From CAYQSU01 sp964420325 (GTDB lineage Bacteria > Pseudomonadota > Alphaproteobacteria > Rhodospirillales > Defluviicoccaceae): a DNA stretch of 53,853 nt. Each line of letters opens with the position of its first letter. Position 1 is the stretch's first letter. A program made the position numbers and the translations under genes. Below, piece after piece: positions 16,192-25,479 of the stretch. The notes beneath the pieces were generated by a model. The model saw only the letters and a list, made by a program, of their open reading frames with translations. It ran no database searches and was not told where the DNA came from. The stretch lies in the NCBI GenBank assembly GCA_964420325.1, contig CAYQSU010000016.1:1-53853 (forward strand). Reading direction: 5' to 3'.

Positions 16192-17064
16192 ATGTTCGAT
16201 GGCTTCACGACCGTCGACATCCCGGTGACCGAGACGACGATCCGCACCGTCCACGGCGGCTCGGGGCCTCCGTTGCTGCTCCTCCACGGCTATCCCCAGA
16301 CCCACGTGATCTGGCACAAGATCGCGGCGGATCTCGCCCGGCACTTCACGGTCGTCGCCACCGACCTCCGCGGATACGGCGACAGCGGCAAGCCCGCCTC
16401 CGACCCCCGTCACGCGCCGTACTCGAAGCGGGCGACCGCAAGGGACCAGGTCGAGGTCATGGCCCGGCTCGGCTTCCCGTCGTTCGCCGCTGCCGGCCAC
16501 GACCGCGGCGGGCGGGTCGCCCACCGCATGGCCCTCGACCATCCGGACACGATCGAGAAGCTCGCGGTTCTCGACATCGTTCCCACCCACAAGATCTTTT
16601 CGACGGTCAACAAGGCGGTGGCGACGGCCTATTATCACTGGTTCTTCCTGATCCAGGAGGGCGCCCTTCCCGAGACGTTGATCGGCCACGACCCGGGCTA
16701 TTATCTCACACGCAAGCTCGATCAGTGGGGCGGCGGGATGGAGCATTTCGAGAAAGAGGCGCTCGCCGAGTACGTTCGCTGCTTCTCGGATCCCGCTTGC
16801 ATCCACGCTTCGTGCGAGGACTACCGGGCCGCCGCCGGCATCGACCTCGAGCACGACGAGGCCGACATGGATCGCAAGATCGGCTGTCCGGTGCTGGCGC
16901 TGTGGGGCGAGAAGGGGCTGATGGAAAGGCACTATGACGTGCTGGCGACCTGGCGCGAGCGGGCCCGCGACGTGCGCGGCCGGGCGCTGCTCTGCGGCCA
17001 TTTCCTCGCCGAGGAGGCGCCCGCCGAGACCGCCGCCGAGCTGATCGCCTTCTTTCGCCAATGA
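16192..17064 (+). CDS. Alpha/beta hydrolase, haloacetate (fluoroacetate) dehalogenase-like
   Basis: A 290-residue alpha/beta hydrolase. The nucleophile is aspartate D104 in GHDRGG, not serine, as in haloalkanoate dehalogenases. Residues that bind substrate carboxylate in fluoroacetate dehalogenases are present (R105, R108), as are the fluoride-pocket pair H149 and W150 (YYHWFF) and Y211 (CEDYRAAA). D128 and H270 complete the triad. The match to fluoroacetate dehalogenase extends through APYSKRA, DVLATWRERA and CGHF. ATG 16192 is preferred to an upstream TTG that sits too close to GAGGG. Expected reaction: haloacetate to glycolate plus halide. An epoxide hydrolase would need two lid tyrosines, which I do not see. 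Confidence 0.78.
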   Translation: MFDGFTTVDIPVTETTIRTVHGGSGPPLLLLHGYPQTHVIWHKIAADLARHFTVVATDLRGYGDSGKPASDPRHAPYSKRATARDQVEVMARLGFPSFAAAGHDRGGRVAHRMALDHPDTIEKLAVLDIVPTHKIFSTVNKAVATAYYHWFFLIQEGALPETLIGHDPGYYLTRKLDQWGGGMEHFEKEALAEYVRCFSDPACIHASCEDYRAAAGIDLEHDEADMDRKIGCPVLALWGEKGLMERHYDVLATWRERARDVRGRALLCGHFLAEEAPAETAAELIAFFRQ

Positions 17065-17115
17065 CGCTGGACGTTTGCTGTTCTTCCCAGGTTGGTTCGA
17101 GAGCACGCTAAAGCC

Positions 17116-17937
17116 ATGGACGAGACCCCGCCGGGCGAACATCCGGACGCCGACGAGCAGAAGCGCAAGGCGCGCAAACCTGACGCCGGCGAGATGGGCC
17201 TGATGGCCCGCCTGCGCGCCTATTTCCTTGCCGGCATCCTGATCACCGCGCCGATCTCGATCACCTTCTATCTCGCCTGGCTGTTCGTCAGCTTCGTCGA
17301 TGCCAGGGTCACGCCGCTGATCCCGGCGAGATACAACCCCGAGACCTATCTGCCGTTCGCCCTGCCGGGCCTCGGCCTGATCGTCCTCGTCGTCGCGCTG
17401 GTGATGATCGGCGCGCTGACCGCCGGCTACGTCGGCAAGCTCCTGATGCGGGTCTACGAGGCCTTGTTGAACCGCATGCCGGTGATCCGCAACATCTACG
17501 GCGCCGTCAAGCAGATCGTCGAGACCGTTCTCGCCCAGCAGTCGCCGGCCTTCCGCCAGCCCGTGCTGGTCGAGTATCCGCGCCGCGGCCTGTGGGCCAT
17601 CGCCTTCATCACCGGCCGCACCGAAGGCGAGGTTCAGGACCTGACCGACGAGGAGGTGGTCAACGTCTTCTTGCCGACCACGCCGAATCCGACCTCGGGC
17701 TTTCTCCTGTTCGTGCCGCGGCGTGACGTCGTGCCGCTCAGCATGACGGTGGAGGAGGCGGCGAAGATGGTGATCTCGGGCGGCATCGTCACTCCGCCCG
17801 ACCGGCGCACGGCCGCCGAGCGGGCCACGCCCCGGATCGCCGTCGCCGGCCGCGACGACATCGACATCCGCCGGCTCGCCGAAGGCCCAGGATCCCGCGC
17901 CGCGCGCAGACCCCGGCCGGAGCCGGCGAAGGAGTGA
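17116..17937 (+). CDS. DUF502 membrane protein
   Basis: A 273-residue protein with two transmembrane helices, near residues 35-60 (YFLAGILITAPISITFYLAW) and 80-105 (LPGLGLIVLVVALVMIGAL). A DUF502 signature follows: RMPVIRNIYGAVKQI, then VEYPRRGLWAIAFITG and VFLPTTPNPTSGFLLFVP. Both termini are charged and low in complexity. ATG 17116 is preferred to an upstream TTG. DUF502 proteins are inner-membrane proteins of unknown function, often encoded next to recG in alphaproteobacteria; here recG is convergent, 30 bp away. Confidence 0.88.
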   Translation: MDETPPGEHPDADEQKRKARKPDAGEMGLMARLRAYFLAGILITAPISITFYLAWLFVSFVDARVTPLIPARYNPETYLPFALPGLGLIVLVVALVMIGALTAGYVGKLLMRVYEALLNRMPVIRNIYGAVKQIVETVLAQQSPAFRQPVLVEYPRRGLWAIAFITGRTEGEVQDLTDEEVVNVFLPTTPNPTSGFLLFVPRRDVVPLSMTVEEAAKMVISGGIVTPPDRRTAAERATPRIAVAGRDDIDIRRLAEGPGSRAARRPRPEPAKE

Positions 17938-17967
17938 CCCCGCTCGCCTGGCCGTCGGGCCGGCGGC

Positions 17968-20049
17968 TCAGCCGGACCGGAGGTAGCGGATGGCGGCATC
18001 CCGTTCGAACAGATAGAGAAGGGTGCGCAGCGCCTGGCCGCGGGGGGTGACCAGATCCGCGTCCCGCTCCAGGATCAGCCTCGCGTCGTCGCGGGCGGCG
18101 GCGAGGAGGTCGGCGTGGTGGGCGAGGTCGGCGATGCGGAACACCGGCATGCCGCTCTGACGGGTCCCCAGCACCTCGCCGGCGCCGCGCAGGCGCAGGT
18201 CCTCCTCGGCGATGCGAAAGCCGTCCTCGGTCTCGCGCATGATCGTGAGCCGCGCCTTCGCCGCCTCGGTGAGCGGCGGCGCGTAGACGAGGAGGCACGT
18301 CGACGGCCGGTCGCCGCGGCCGATGCGTCCGCGCAGCTGATGCAGCTGGGCGAGACCGTAGCGTTCGGCGTGCTCGACGACCATCACCGTCGCCGCCGGC
18401 ACGTCGACGCCGACCTCGACCACCGTGGTGGCGACGAGGATGTCGACATCGCCGTCGGCGAACGCCGCCATCACGCGGTCCTTGTCCCTGGCCGACATCC
18501 GGCCGTGGACGAGACCCACCCGCTCGCCGAATCGGCCCTTGAGGTGGCGATGCCGCTCCTCTGCGGCGGCGACCTCGAGGGCCGCCGACTCCTCGACCAG
18601 CGGGCAGACCCAGAACACCTTGGCGCCCGCCGCAAGGCCGCGGCCGACGGCGGCGATCACCTCGTCGAGGCGGTCGACCGGAAGCGCCCGCGTGTCGACC
18701 GGACGGCGGCCCGGCGGCTTCTCGGTGAGCTTGGAGACCTCCATGTCTCCGTAGGCGGTCAGCATCAGGGTGCGCGGGATCGGCGTCGCGGTCATCACCA
18801 GGACGTCGGCGGCCCGGCCCTTGGAGGCCAGCTCCAACCGCTGGTGGACCCCGAAGCGATGCTGTTCGTCGATGACGGCGAGCGCCAGATCCTTGAAGGC
18901 GACGTCCTTCTGGAACAGGGCGTGGGTGCCGACGGCGATCGGGATCTCGCCCGAGGCGAGGCCGTCGAGAACGGCATCCCGGGCGCGGCCCTTCTCGCGG
19001 CCGGTCAGGAGGGCGGTGCACACCCCCGCCGCCGCCGCCAGCGGCTCGATGGTCGCCATGTGCTGGCGGGCGAGGAGTTCGGTCGGCGCCATCAGCGCCG
19101 CCTGGGCGCCGCTTTCCACGGCGTTGAGCATGGCGATCACCGCCACCACCGTCTTGCCGCTGCCGACGTCGCCCTGCAGCAGCCTCAGCATGCGGAGATC
19201 GAGCGCCATGTCGGCCGTGATCTCGCGCACGGCCAGCCGCTGCGAGGCGGTCGGCTCGAAGGACAGCGCCGCCAGGGCACGGGCGGCGAGGCGGCCCGGA
19301 GCGCGCGTCGGGCGGCCGGCGACATGACGGAGCTTCCGCCGCACCAGCGCCAGCGCCAGCTGATTGGCGAGCAGTTCGTCGTAGGCGAGGCGGGCCCGCG
19401 CCGGCGCCAGCGGCTCGAACGCCGCCCCGTCTTCCGGGGCGTGAGCGGCGAGAAGCGCCCGCCGCCAGGATTGCCAGCCCTGGCGGTCGAGGAAGGCCGG
19501 ATCCTGCCACTCGTCGAGCTCGGGTGCCTGGTCGAGGGCGGCGCGGACGATCCGCGCCAGCGCGCGAGCCGAGAGGCCGGCGGCGAGCGGGTAGACCGGC
19601 TCGACGACGAGAACCTCGTCCCGCCGCTCGACCGTCGCGATGCGGTCGGGATGGGCCATCTGCAGCTCGCCGGCGTAGACCTCGAGGGTGCCGCTGACGA
19701 CGCGGGTGCGGCCCACCGGCAGGGCCTTTTCCAGGTAATCTCGGCGGCCGTGGAAGAACACCAGGCTGAGAGCGCCGGTGGCGTCGGAGCAGTGAACCCG
19801 ATAGGGCTGGCGCGGTCCGGCCGGCGGCGCGTGCCGGTCGACGCGAACGGTCAGTGTCGCCACCTGTCCCGGACTCGCCGAAGCCAGGCTCGGCGCACAG
19901 CGGCGGTCGACAATCGCCGTCGGCAGGTGCCAGACGAGGTCGAGGACCCGAGAGCCGGCCAGCCGCTCGATCACCGCCGCCAAGCGGTCGCCGACGCCGG
20001 CGAGCGTCTCAACCGGGGCGAACAGGGGGAACAGGACGGGCGGACGCAT
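17968..20049 (-). CDS. recG: ATP-dependent DNA helicase RecG
   Basis: Reverses stalled replication forks and processes Holliday junctions. At 693 residues it has the usual RecG length. An N-terminal wedge/OB domain (FHGRRDYLEKALP, GTLEVYAGELQMAHP) precedes the helicase core with Walker A GDVGSGKTVV, motif II DEQHRFG, motif III TATPIPRT, and the TVVEVGVDVP and QLRGRIGRG motifs. The start MRPPVLFPLF gives the standard length; the frame is open 30 codons further without support. It is divergent from sdhE by 70 bp. Confidence 0.96.
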   Translation of the reverse strand: MRPPVLFPLFAPVETLAGVGDRLAAVIERLAGSRVLDLVWHLPTAIVDRRCAPSLASASPGQVATLTVRVDRHAPPAGPRQPYRVHCSDATGALSLVFFHGRRDYLEKALPVGRTRVVSGTLEVYAGELQMAHPDRIATVERRDEVLVVEPVYPLAAGLSARALARIVRAALDQAPELDEWQDPAFLDRQGWQSWRRALLAAHAPEDGAAFEPLAPARARLAYDELLANQLALALVRRKLRHVAGRPTRAPGRLAARALAALSFEPTASQRLAVREITADMALDLRMLRLLQGDVGSGKTVVAVIAMLNAVESGAQAALMAPTELLARQHMATIEPLAAAAGVCTALLTGREKGRARDAVLDGLASGEIPIAVGTHALFQKDVAFKDLALAVIDEQHRFGVHQRLELASKGRAADVLVMTATPIPRTLMLTAYGDMEVSKLTEKPPGRRPVDTRALPVDRLDEVIAAVGRGLAAGAKVFWVCPLVEESAALEVAAAEERHRHLKGRFGERVGLVHGRMSARDKDRVMAAFADGDVDILVATTVVEVGVDVPAATVMVVEHAERYGLAQLHQLRGRIGRGDRPSTCLLVYAPPLTEAAKARLTIMRETEDGFRIAEEDLRLRGAGEVLGTRQSGMPVFRIADLAHHADLLAAARDDARLILERDADLVTPRGQALRTLLYLFERDAAIRYLRSG

Positions 20050-20119
20050 CGGCACTCGAGCGGGCTGACAGGAACGGGTGGAGCCGTTATATCCTAAGGG
20101 TCCGGAAGGGCGGATGCGA

Positions 20120-20386
20120 ATGTCGGAGCGGTTGGACACGAGACGAAAGCGCGTGCGGTTCCGGTGCCATCACACCGGCATGAAGGAGAACGATCTCCTG
20201 ATCGGCGCGTTCGCCGACCGCCACCTCGATGCCTTGAGCGACGCCGACGTGGCATGGCTCGAGTCGTTCCTCATGGACCACGACGACATCGCCATCCACA
20301 ACTGGATCACCGGCCGCGATCGGGTGCCGCCGGCGCTCGAGCACCCGGTGTTGCGAATGCTGCAGGATTTCAAGTACACACCGTAA
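20120..20386 (+). CDS. sdhE: FAD assembly factor SdhE-like
   Basis: An 88-residue protein of the SdhE/DUF339 family, which promotes covalent FAD attachment to succinate dehydrogenase. RRKRVRFRC, DLLIGAFAD and the WITGRDRVP segment match the family. The RG-x2-E motif implicated in flavinylation reads TGMKE (T19 to E23), so its arginine is replaced. AGGG about 9 nt upstream supports the ATG at 20120; another at 20114 is in frame. The stop is 4 nt before mfd, suggesting cotranscription. A recG/sdhE/mfd neighbourhood is common in alphaproteobacteria. Confidence 0.87.
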   Translation: MSERLDTRRKRVRFRCHHTGMKENDLLIGAFADRHLDALSDADVAWLESFLMDHDDIAIHNWITGRDRVPPALEHPVLRMLQDFKYTP

Positions 20387-20390
20387 CGCG

Positions 20391-23300
20391 TTGGTACGAA
20401 TATCTGAATTCTTGATCAAAGGGCGGCGGACCCTGATCGGGGGTGCACCCGAGGGGTTCGACGCCCTTCTCCTCGGCGACCTCGCACGCGCGGAGCCCGC
20501 GGGCGTGCTGGCGGTCTGCCGCGACGACGTTCGCCTCGCCCGCACCGGCGAGGCGCTTCGCTTCTTCGCCCCGGATGTAAAGTGCCTCGAGCTTCCGGCC
20601 TGGGACTGTCTCCCCTACGACCGGGTTTCGCCGCACACCGACATCGTCAGCCGACGCATCGACACCCTCACCCGGCTTCTGGAGGGGAACGAAACCGCCG
20701 GCCCGCGCGTGGTGCTGACCACGGTGTCGGCGGCATTGCAGCGGCTGCCGCCGCGGTCCGCGTTCACCGGTGCGACGCTGGTCGCCAGGGCCGGTGACCG
20801 GATCGATCCGCGGGATCTCGTCGCCTTTCTCGATCGCCAGGGCTACGGCCGCGCGGAGACGGTGATGGAGCCGGGCGAGTACGCCGTCCGCGGCGGAATC
20901 GTCGATGTCTTCCCGCCGGGACGCGCCGATGCAGCCCGGCTCGACTTCTTCGGCGACGAGATCGAGAGCATCCGCGCCTTCGATGCCGCCACCCAGCGCT
21001 CCTCAAGGCCGGTCGCGAGCCTTGTGCTGAAGCCGGTGAGCGAGGTCACGCTGAGCCCGGAGGTTATCGTCCGCTTCCGTTCCGGCTATCGCGCGCTGTT
21101 CGGCGCGGTGCGCGGCGATGATCCCCTCTACGAGGCGGTCTCGGCGGGGCGGCGGCACATCGGCATGGAGCACTGGCTGCCGCTGTTCCACGACGGCCTC
21201 GAGACGGTCTTCGACCACCTTCCGGAGGCCGCCGTGGCGCTCGATCACGAGGTCGAGCAGGCGTGCAGCGCGCGCCTCGACCTGATCGTGGAGTATTATG
21301 CCGCGCGCCGGGCGCGCGGCGATCGCGGGTCTGCCGGCGCCATGCCCTATCGTCCGGTCCCGCCGGAGAGCCTGTTCCTCGACGCCGACGCCTGGCGGAG
21401 CCGTCTCGCCGGGCGCGCGGTCGCCGGGCTGAGTCCGTTCGCCGTTCCCGAAGGCGTCCCCGACGCGGTCGACGCCGGCGGCCGGCCCGGCGTCGATTTC
21501 GCCGAGGCCAGGCGGCGGCCGGACGTCAACGTCTTCGACGCCCTGGCCCAGCGCATCGGCGAGCACCAGCGCCAGGGGCGGGCCGTGGTGGTGGCGGCGG
21601 TCACCGCCGGATCACGCGACCGGTTGGCGGCGGTGATGGTCGAGCACGGCATCCTGGGGCAGAGCCCGGTCGACGGCTGGCAGGGCGTGCAGGCCCTGCC
21701 AGCCGGCACCGTGGCGCTCGCCGTCCTCGGCCTCGAGCGCGGCTTCACGGCACCGGGGCTCGCCGTGATCTCGGAGCAGGACATCCTCGGCGACCGCCTC
21801 GCCCGGCGGTCCTCGCGCCGCGTGCGGCCCGAGGCCTTCATCGCCGAGGCCTCGGCCCTGAGCCCGGGAGACCTAGTGGTGCATGTCGACCACGGCATCG
21901 GCCAGTACGACGGCCTCGAGACCATCACCGTCGGCAACGCGCCGCACGACTGCCTGCGCCTCCTCTATGCCGGCGGCGACCGGTTGTACCTCCCGGTCGA
22001 GAACATCGAGATGATCAGCCGCTACGGCTCGGAAACCGCCGGCGTCCAGCTCGACCGGCTCGGCGGCGCTTCGTGGCAGGCGCGCAAGGCCCGCCTGAAA
22101 GCGCGAATCCGCGAGATGGCCGACCAGCTGATCCAGGTGGCCGCGGCCCGCAGCCTGCGGACCGCGCCCTCGATCAGCCCGCCCACCGGCCTGTTCGAGG
22201 AGTTCTGCACCCGGTTTCCCTACGTGGAAACGGACGACCAGGCCCGGGCCATCGCCGACACCCTCGCCGATCTCGCCGGCGGCCGGCCGGCCGACCGGCT
22301 GATCTGCGGCGACGTCGGCTTCGGCAAGACCGAGGTGGCGCTGAGGGCCGCCTTCGTCACCGCGCTGGAGGGCCGCCAGGTCGCGGTCGTCGTGCCGACG
22401 ACGCTGCTCTGCCGCCAGCATGCCCGCACGTTCGAGGAGCGGTTCGCCGGCTATCCCGTCCGCATCGCCCAGCTCTCCCGCCTCGTCGGGGCGCAGGACG
22501 CGCAGAAGGTGCGGGAAGGCCTCGCCGACGGCACCGTCGACATCGTCGTCGGCACCCATGCACTGTTGTCCTCGAAGATCCGGTTCCGCGACCTCGGCCT
22601 CCTCGTCGTCGACGAGGAGCAGCACTTCGGCGTCGCCCACAAGGAGGCGCTGAAGAAGCTCAAGGCCGACGTCCACGTGCTGACGCTGACCGCGACGCCG
22701 ATCCCGCGCACCCTGCAGCTCGCGCTCTCCGGCGTCCGCGAGATGAGCCTGATCGCCACGCCGCCCGTCGACCGGCTGGCCGTGCGCACCTTCGTCCTGC
22801 CTTACGATCCGGTGATCATCCGCGAGGCCATCCTCCGCGAGCGCCTGCGCGGCGGCCAGACCTTCTATGTCTGTCCGCGCATCGAGGATCTGCCCCAGGT
22901 CGGCGCGGCGCTGACCGAGCTGGTGCCCGAGGCGAAGGTGGTCGCCGCCCACGGCCGGATGGCGGCCCGCGAGCTGGAGGCCAACGTCGGCGCCTTCTAC
23001 GACGGCGCCTACGACCTGCTGTTGTCCACCAACATCATCGAGTCCGGGCTCGATCTGCCGGCGGTCAACACCATCGTCATCCATCGCGCCGACCGGTTCG
23101 GCCTCGCCCAGCTCTACCAGCTGCGGGGCCGGGTCGGGCGCTCGAAGGTGCGCGCCTACGCCTATCTCACGCTGCCGCCCGGGCGCACGCTCTCGGCCAC
23201 CGCCCAGAAGCGCCTGGAGGTGATGCAGGCCCTCGATTCGCTGGGCGCCGGCTTCACGCTCGCCAGCCACGACCTCGACATCCGCGGCGCCGGCAACCTG

Positions 23301-23912
23301 CTCGGCGAGGAGCAGTCGGGGCACATCCGCGAGGTCGGCATCGAGCTCTACCAGAAGATGCTGGAGGAGGCGGTGGCCGAGGCGCGGGGTGGCGATGGCG
23401 GCGCCGTCGAGGAGGGCTGGAGCCCGCAGATCGCCCTCGGCATCGGCGTCCTGATCCCGGAGACCTACCTGCCCGATCTCGGCGTCCGGCTCGGTCTCTA
23501 CCGCCGGCTCGCCGAGGCCCGGACCACGGACCAGATCGAGGCGTTCGCCGCCGAGCTGATCGACCGCTTCGGGCCGCTGCCGGCGGAGGTGGAGAACCTG
23601 CTGCAGGTGCTGGAGATCAAGGAGCTGTGCCGCAAGGCCGGTGTCGAGCGCCTTGAGGCGGGCCCGAAGGGCGCCGTCCTCTCCTTCCGCAGCAACGATT
23701 TCGCCGATCCCGGCGGTCTCGTCGCCTTCATCGCACGCGAGTCTCCTGCGGCGAAGCTGCGGCCGGACCACCGGCTGGTCTATCGTCGCGACTGGGAGCT
23801 GCCGCTGGAGCGTCTCGGCGGCGCCAGGCGGCTGATGATGGAGCTCGCCGCCATCGCCACTGCCGCCGCGTCGCCCGATGCGGCGCGCCGGGCGCGGACG
23901 GTCAGCGCCTGA
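20391..23912 (+). CDS. mfd: Transcription-repair coupling factor
   Basis: Displaces RNA polymerase stalled at DNA lesions and recruits UvrA. The 1173-residue product has the UvrB-like N-terminal module (PAWDCLPYDRVSP near residue 69, EYAVRGGIVDVFP), the RNA-polymerase-interaction domain (GDLVVHVDHGIGQYDGLE), the RecG-like translocase (Walker A GDVGFGKTEV, motif DEEQHFGV, TATPIPRT, QLRGRVGRS) and a C-terminal TRCF domain. The start used is TTG at 20391, 4 nt after sdhE, with no clear ribosome binding site; it is probably coupled to sdhE translation, and an in-frame TTG at 20412 is an alternative. Confidence 0.95.
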   Translation: MVRISEFLIKGRRTLIGGAPEGFDALLLGDLARAEPAGVLAVCRDDVRLARTGEALRFFAPDVKCLELPAWDCLPYDRVSPHTDIVSRRIDTLTRLLEGNETAGPRVVLTTVSAALQRLPPRSAFTGATLVARAGDRIDPRDLVAFLDRQGYGRAETVMEPGEYAVRGGIVDVFPPGRADAARLDFFGDEIESIRAFDAATQRSSRPVASLVLKPVSEVTLSPEVIVRFRSGYRALFGAVRGDDPLYEAVSAGRRHIGMEHWLPLFHDGLETVFDHLPEAAVALDHEVEQACSARLDLIVEYYAARRARGDRGSAGAMPYRPVPPESLFLDADAWRSRLAGRAVAGLSPFAVPEGVPDAVDAGGRPGVDFAEARRRPDVNVFDALAQRIGEHQRQGRAVVVAAVTAGSRDRLAAVMVEHGILGQSPVDGWQGVQALPAGTVALAVLGLERGFTAPGLAVISEQDILGDRLARRSSRRVRPEAFIAEASALSPGDLVVHVDHGIGQYDGLETITVGNAPHDCLRLLYAGGDRLYLPVENIEMISRYGSETAGVQLDRLGGASWQARKARLKARIREMADQLIQVAAARSLRTAPSISPPTGLFEEFCTRFPYVETDDQARAIADTLADLAGGRPADRLICGDVGFGKTEVALRAAFVTALEGRQVAVVVPTTLLCRQHARTFEERFAGYPVRIAQLSRLVGAQDAQKVREGLADGTVDIVVGTHALLSSKIRFRDLGLLVVDEEQHFGVAHKEALKKLKADVHVLTLTATPIPRTLQLALSGVREMSLIATPPVDRLAVRTFVLPYDPVIIREAILRERLRGGQTFYVCPRIEDLPQVGAALTELVPEAKVVAAHGRMAARELEANVGAFYDGAYDLLLSTNIIESGLDLPAVNTIVIHRADRFGLAQLYQLRGRVGRSKVRAYAYLTLPPGRTLSATAQKRLEVMQALDSLGAGFTLASHDLDIRGAGNLLGEEQSGHIREVGIELYQKMLEEAVAEARGGDGGAVEEGWSPQIALGIGVLIPETYLPDLGVRLGLYRRLAEARTTDQIEAFAAELIDRFGPLPAEVENLLQVLEIKELCRKAGVERLEAGPKGAVLSFRSNDFADPGGLVAFIARESPAAKLRPDHRLVYRRDWELPLERLGGARRLMMELAAIATAAASPDAARRARTVSA

Positions 23913-23915
23913 CCC

Positions 23916-24635
23916 ATGGCGCGGATGGCCGCATCGCTGCCCGTCCGCCTTCTCGCCGCGGCGATCTGCTGTGTCGTCGCGGCCTGCGCCTATCGCGGCG
24001 GCGGCGAGCACCCGGTGATCCGCAAGTTCACCTGGTTCAGCTATCTCAACGGCGACGACATCCGCGGTCTGTGCCGCGAGGGAGCGCCGCCGCAGTACCG
24101 CTTCGTTTACAACGGCGTCTACATCCGCCAGGTGCGAACCTACGACATCGAGGCCGGACCGCCCGGCAGCAACCGGCATCGGCTGACGACCCGCGTCATC
24201 GGCCGCACCGATGTCAGCCGCTTGGAGCTGCGCTCGTTCGGCGATCTCTTCGCGCCCGGCCGCGGCGAGATCCGCGACACCTGGCTCACCGACGCCGACC
24301 TCCAGGCCTTCGACGCCGCCCTGGTCGAGGGCGGTCTCTTCCTTCCGGCGCCGGCCGGCGAGCGGCTCGCCGCCGAGGACTTCTTCTGGACCGCCGTCGC
24401 CTGCGTCGACGGCAAGACCCGGTTCAACGCCTACAAATGGCCGTCGCAGCGCTTCGCTGCGGCGGCGTTTCCGTCGCTCCTGCTGGCCTGGGATCCGACG
24501 GGCATCCCGCTCGCGCGGCCGCGCGAGCTGAGCCTGTTCGACATCTACGGCACGAGCCAGCTGGAGGAGGCCAACCGCTCGCCCCGGTTCGTGCTGACCG
24601 TCGGCGAGAACGGTCTCGTCGGATTTCCACAGTGA
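23916..24635 (+). CDS. Predicted lipoprotein of unknown function
   Basis: A 239-residue protein starting 3 nt after mfd. The N-terminus is a lipoprotein signal peptide with lipobox VAAC at about residues 21-24. The mature part contains RVIGRTDVSRLELRSFGDLFAPGRG and EDFFWTAVACVDGKTRFNAYKWP segments, with a few cysteines. I recognise no family. Its tight link to mfd may only reflect shared transcription. Confidence 0.75.
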   Translation: MARMAASLPVRLLAAAICCVVAACAYRGGGEHPVIRKFTWFSYLNGDDIRGLCREGAPPQYRFVYNGVYIRQVRTYDIEAGPPGSNRHRLTTRVIGRTDVSRLELRSFGDLFAPGRGEIRDTWLTDADLQAFDAALVEGGLFLPAPAGERLAAEDFFWTAVACVDGKTRFNAYKWPSQRFAAAAFPSLLLAWDPTGIPLARPRELSLFDIYGTSQLEEANRSPRFVLTVGENGLVGFPQ

Positions 24636-24651
24636 CCGCTGCCGGCGGCCG

Positions 24652-25311
24652 TCAGGCCGACGCCGCCACCGCGCCTACGCTTTCGCGGCTGACGTCGAGC
24701 ATCCGGACGAGGACCTGTGCGTCCTGGGCGCCGGCGATGGTCATCGTGTCGTTGAAGACGAACGACGGCACCCCGCCGATGCCGAGGCGGCGGGCGCGCG
24801 CATCCTCGCGCTGAATGGGCTCAACGTCGGCGTCGCCGGACAGATGGGCGCGGAGGCCCGGCGCGTCGAGGCCGAGGCGGGTGCCGATCTCCACCAGGAC
24901 GTCGGGATCGCCGATGTCGAGCCCGTCCACGAGGTGCGCCGAGAACAGCATCTCGACGGCCTGGCCGGCGCGGCCGACGGTGTCGGCACAGCGGACGAGA
25001 CGGTGGGCATCCAGGCTGCGGGGAGCGCGGCGGATGGCATCGAAGGCGAAGGCGATCCCGGCCGCCTGCCCGGCTTCGAGGATGACGCGGCAGGCGCGCT
25101 TGGCGCGATCCCTGCTGCCGTATCGGCGGACGACGTAGCTCTGCCGGTCCATGCCTTCCCGCGGCATGTCCGGGTCGAGCAGGAACGGCCACCAGCGGAG
25201 GCGGGGGCTCAAGCGCGGCCGCTGCCTCAGCGCCGCCTCGAGCCGTCTCTTGCCGACGAAGCACCACGGACAGGTCGGGTCGAAAACGACATCGATGGTC
25301 AGATCGCCCAT
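24652..25311 (-). CDS. DsbA-family oxidoreductase, FrnE-like
   Basis: A 219-residue thioredoxin-fold protein with a CPWC active site near residues 14-17 and the cis-proline loop GGVPSFVF in the C-terminal half, as in the FrnE/polyketide-isomerase-like DsbA branch. No signal peptide is present, so it acts in the cytoplasm. The ATG at 25311 is preferred to a GTG one codon upstream. The gene is convergent with the lipoprotein gene. The substrate is unknown. Confidence 0.9.
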   Translation of the reverse strand: MGDLTIDVVFDPTCPWCFVGKRRLEAALRQRPRLSPRLRWWPFLLDPDMPREGMDRQSYVVRRYGSRDRAKRACRVILEAGQAAGIAFAFDAIRRAPRSLDAHRLVRCADTVGRAGQAVEMLFSAHLVDGLDIGDPDVLVEIGTRLGLDAPGLRAHLSGDADVEPIQREDARARRLGIGGVPSFVFNDTMTIAGAQDAQVLVRMLDVSRESVGAVAASA

Positions 25312-25479
25312 CACCGCCGATACTCAACTCCCGCGCGTGACGCCCATGGCGCCCCTATATGGGCTGGGGCGCCCGGATTCGCAAAGACAATCACCGCCGG
25401 CGTCGGCGCCCGCCGCCGGCGCTCGAGGCCGGACGGCGGACACCGGGCCGCGTCGGCTCCGCGAGGCGCCGCGGGCCGG

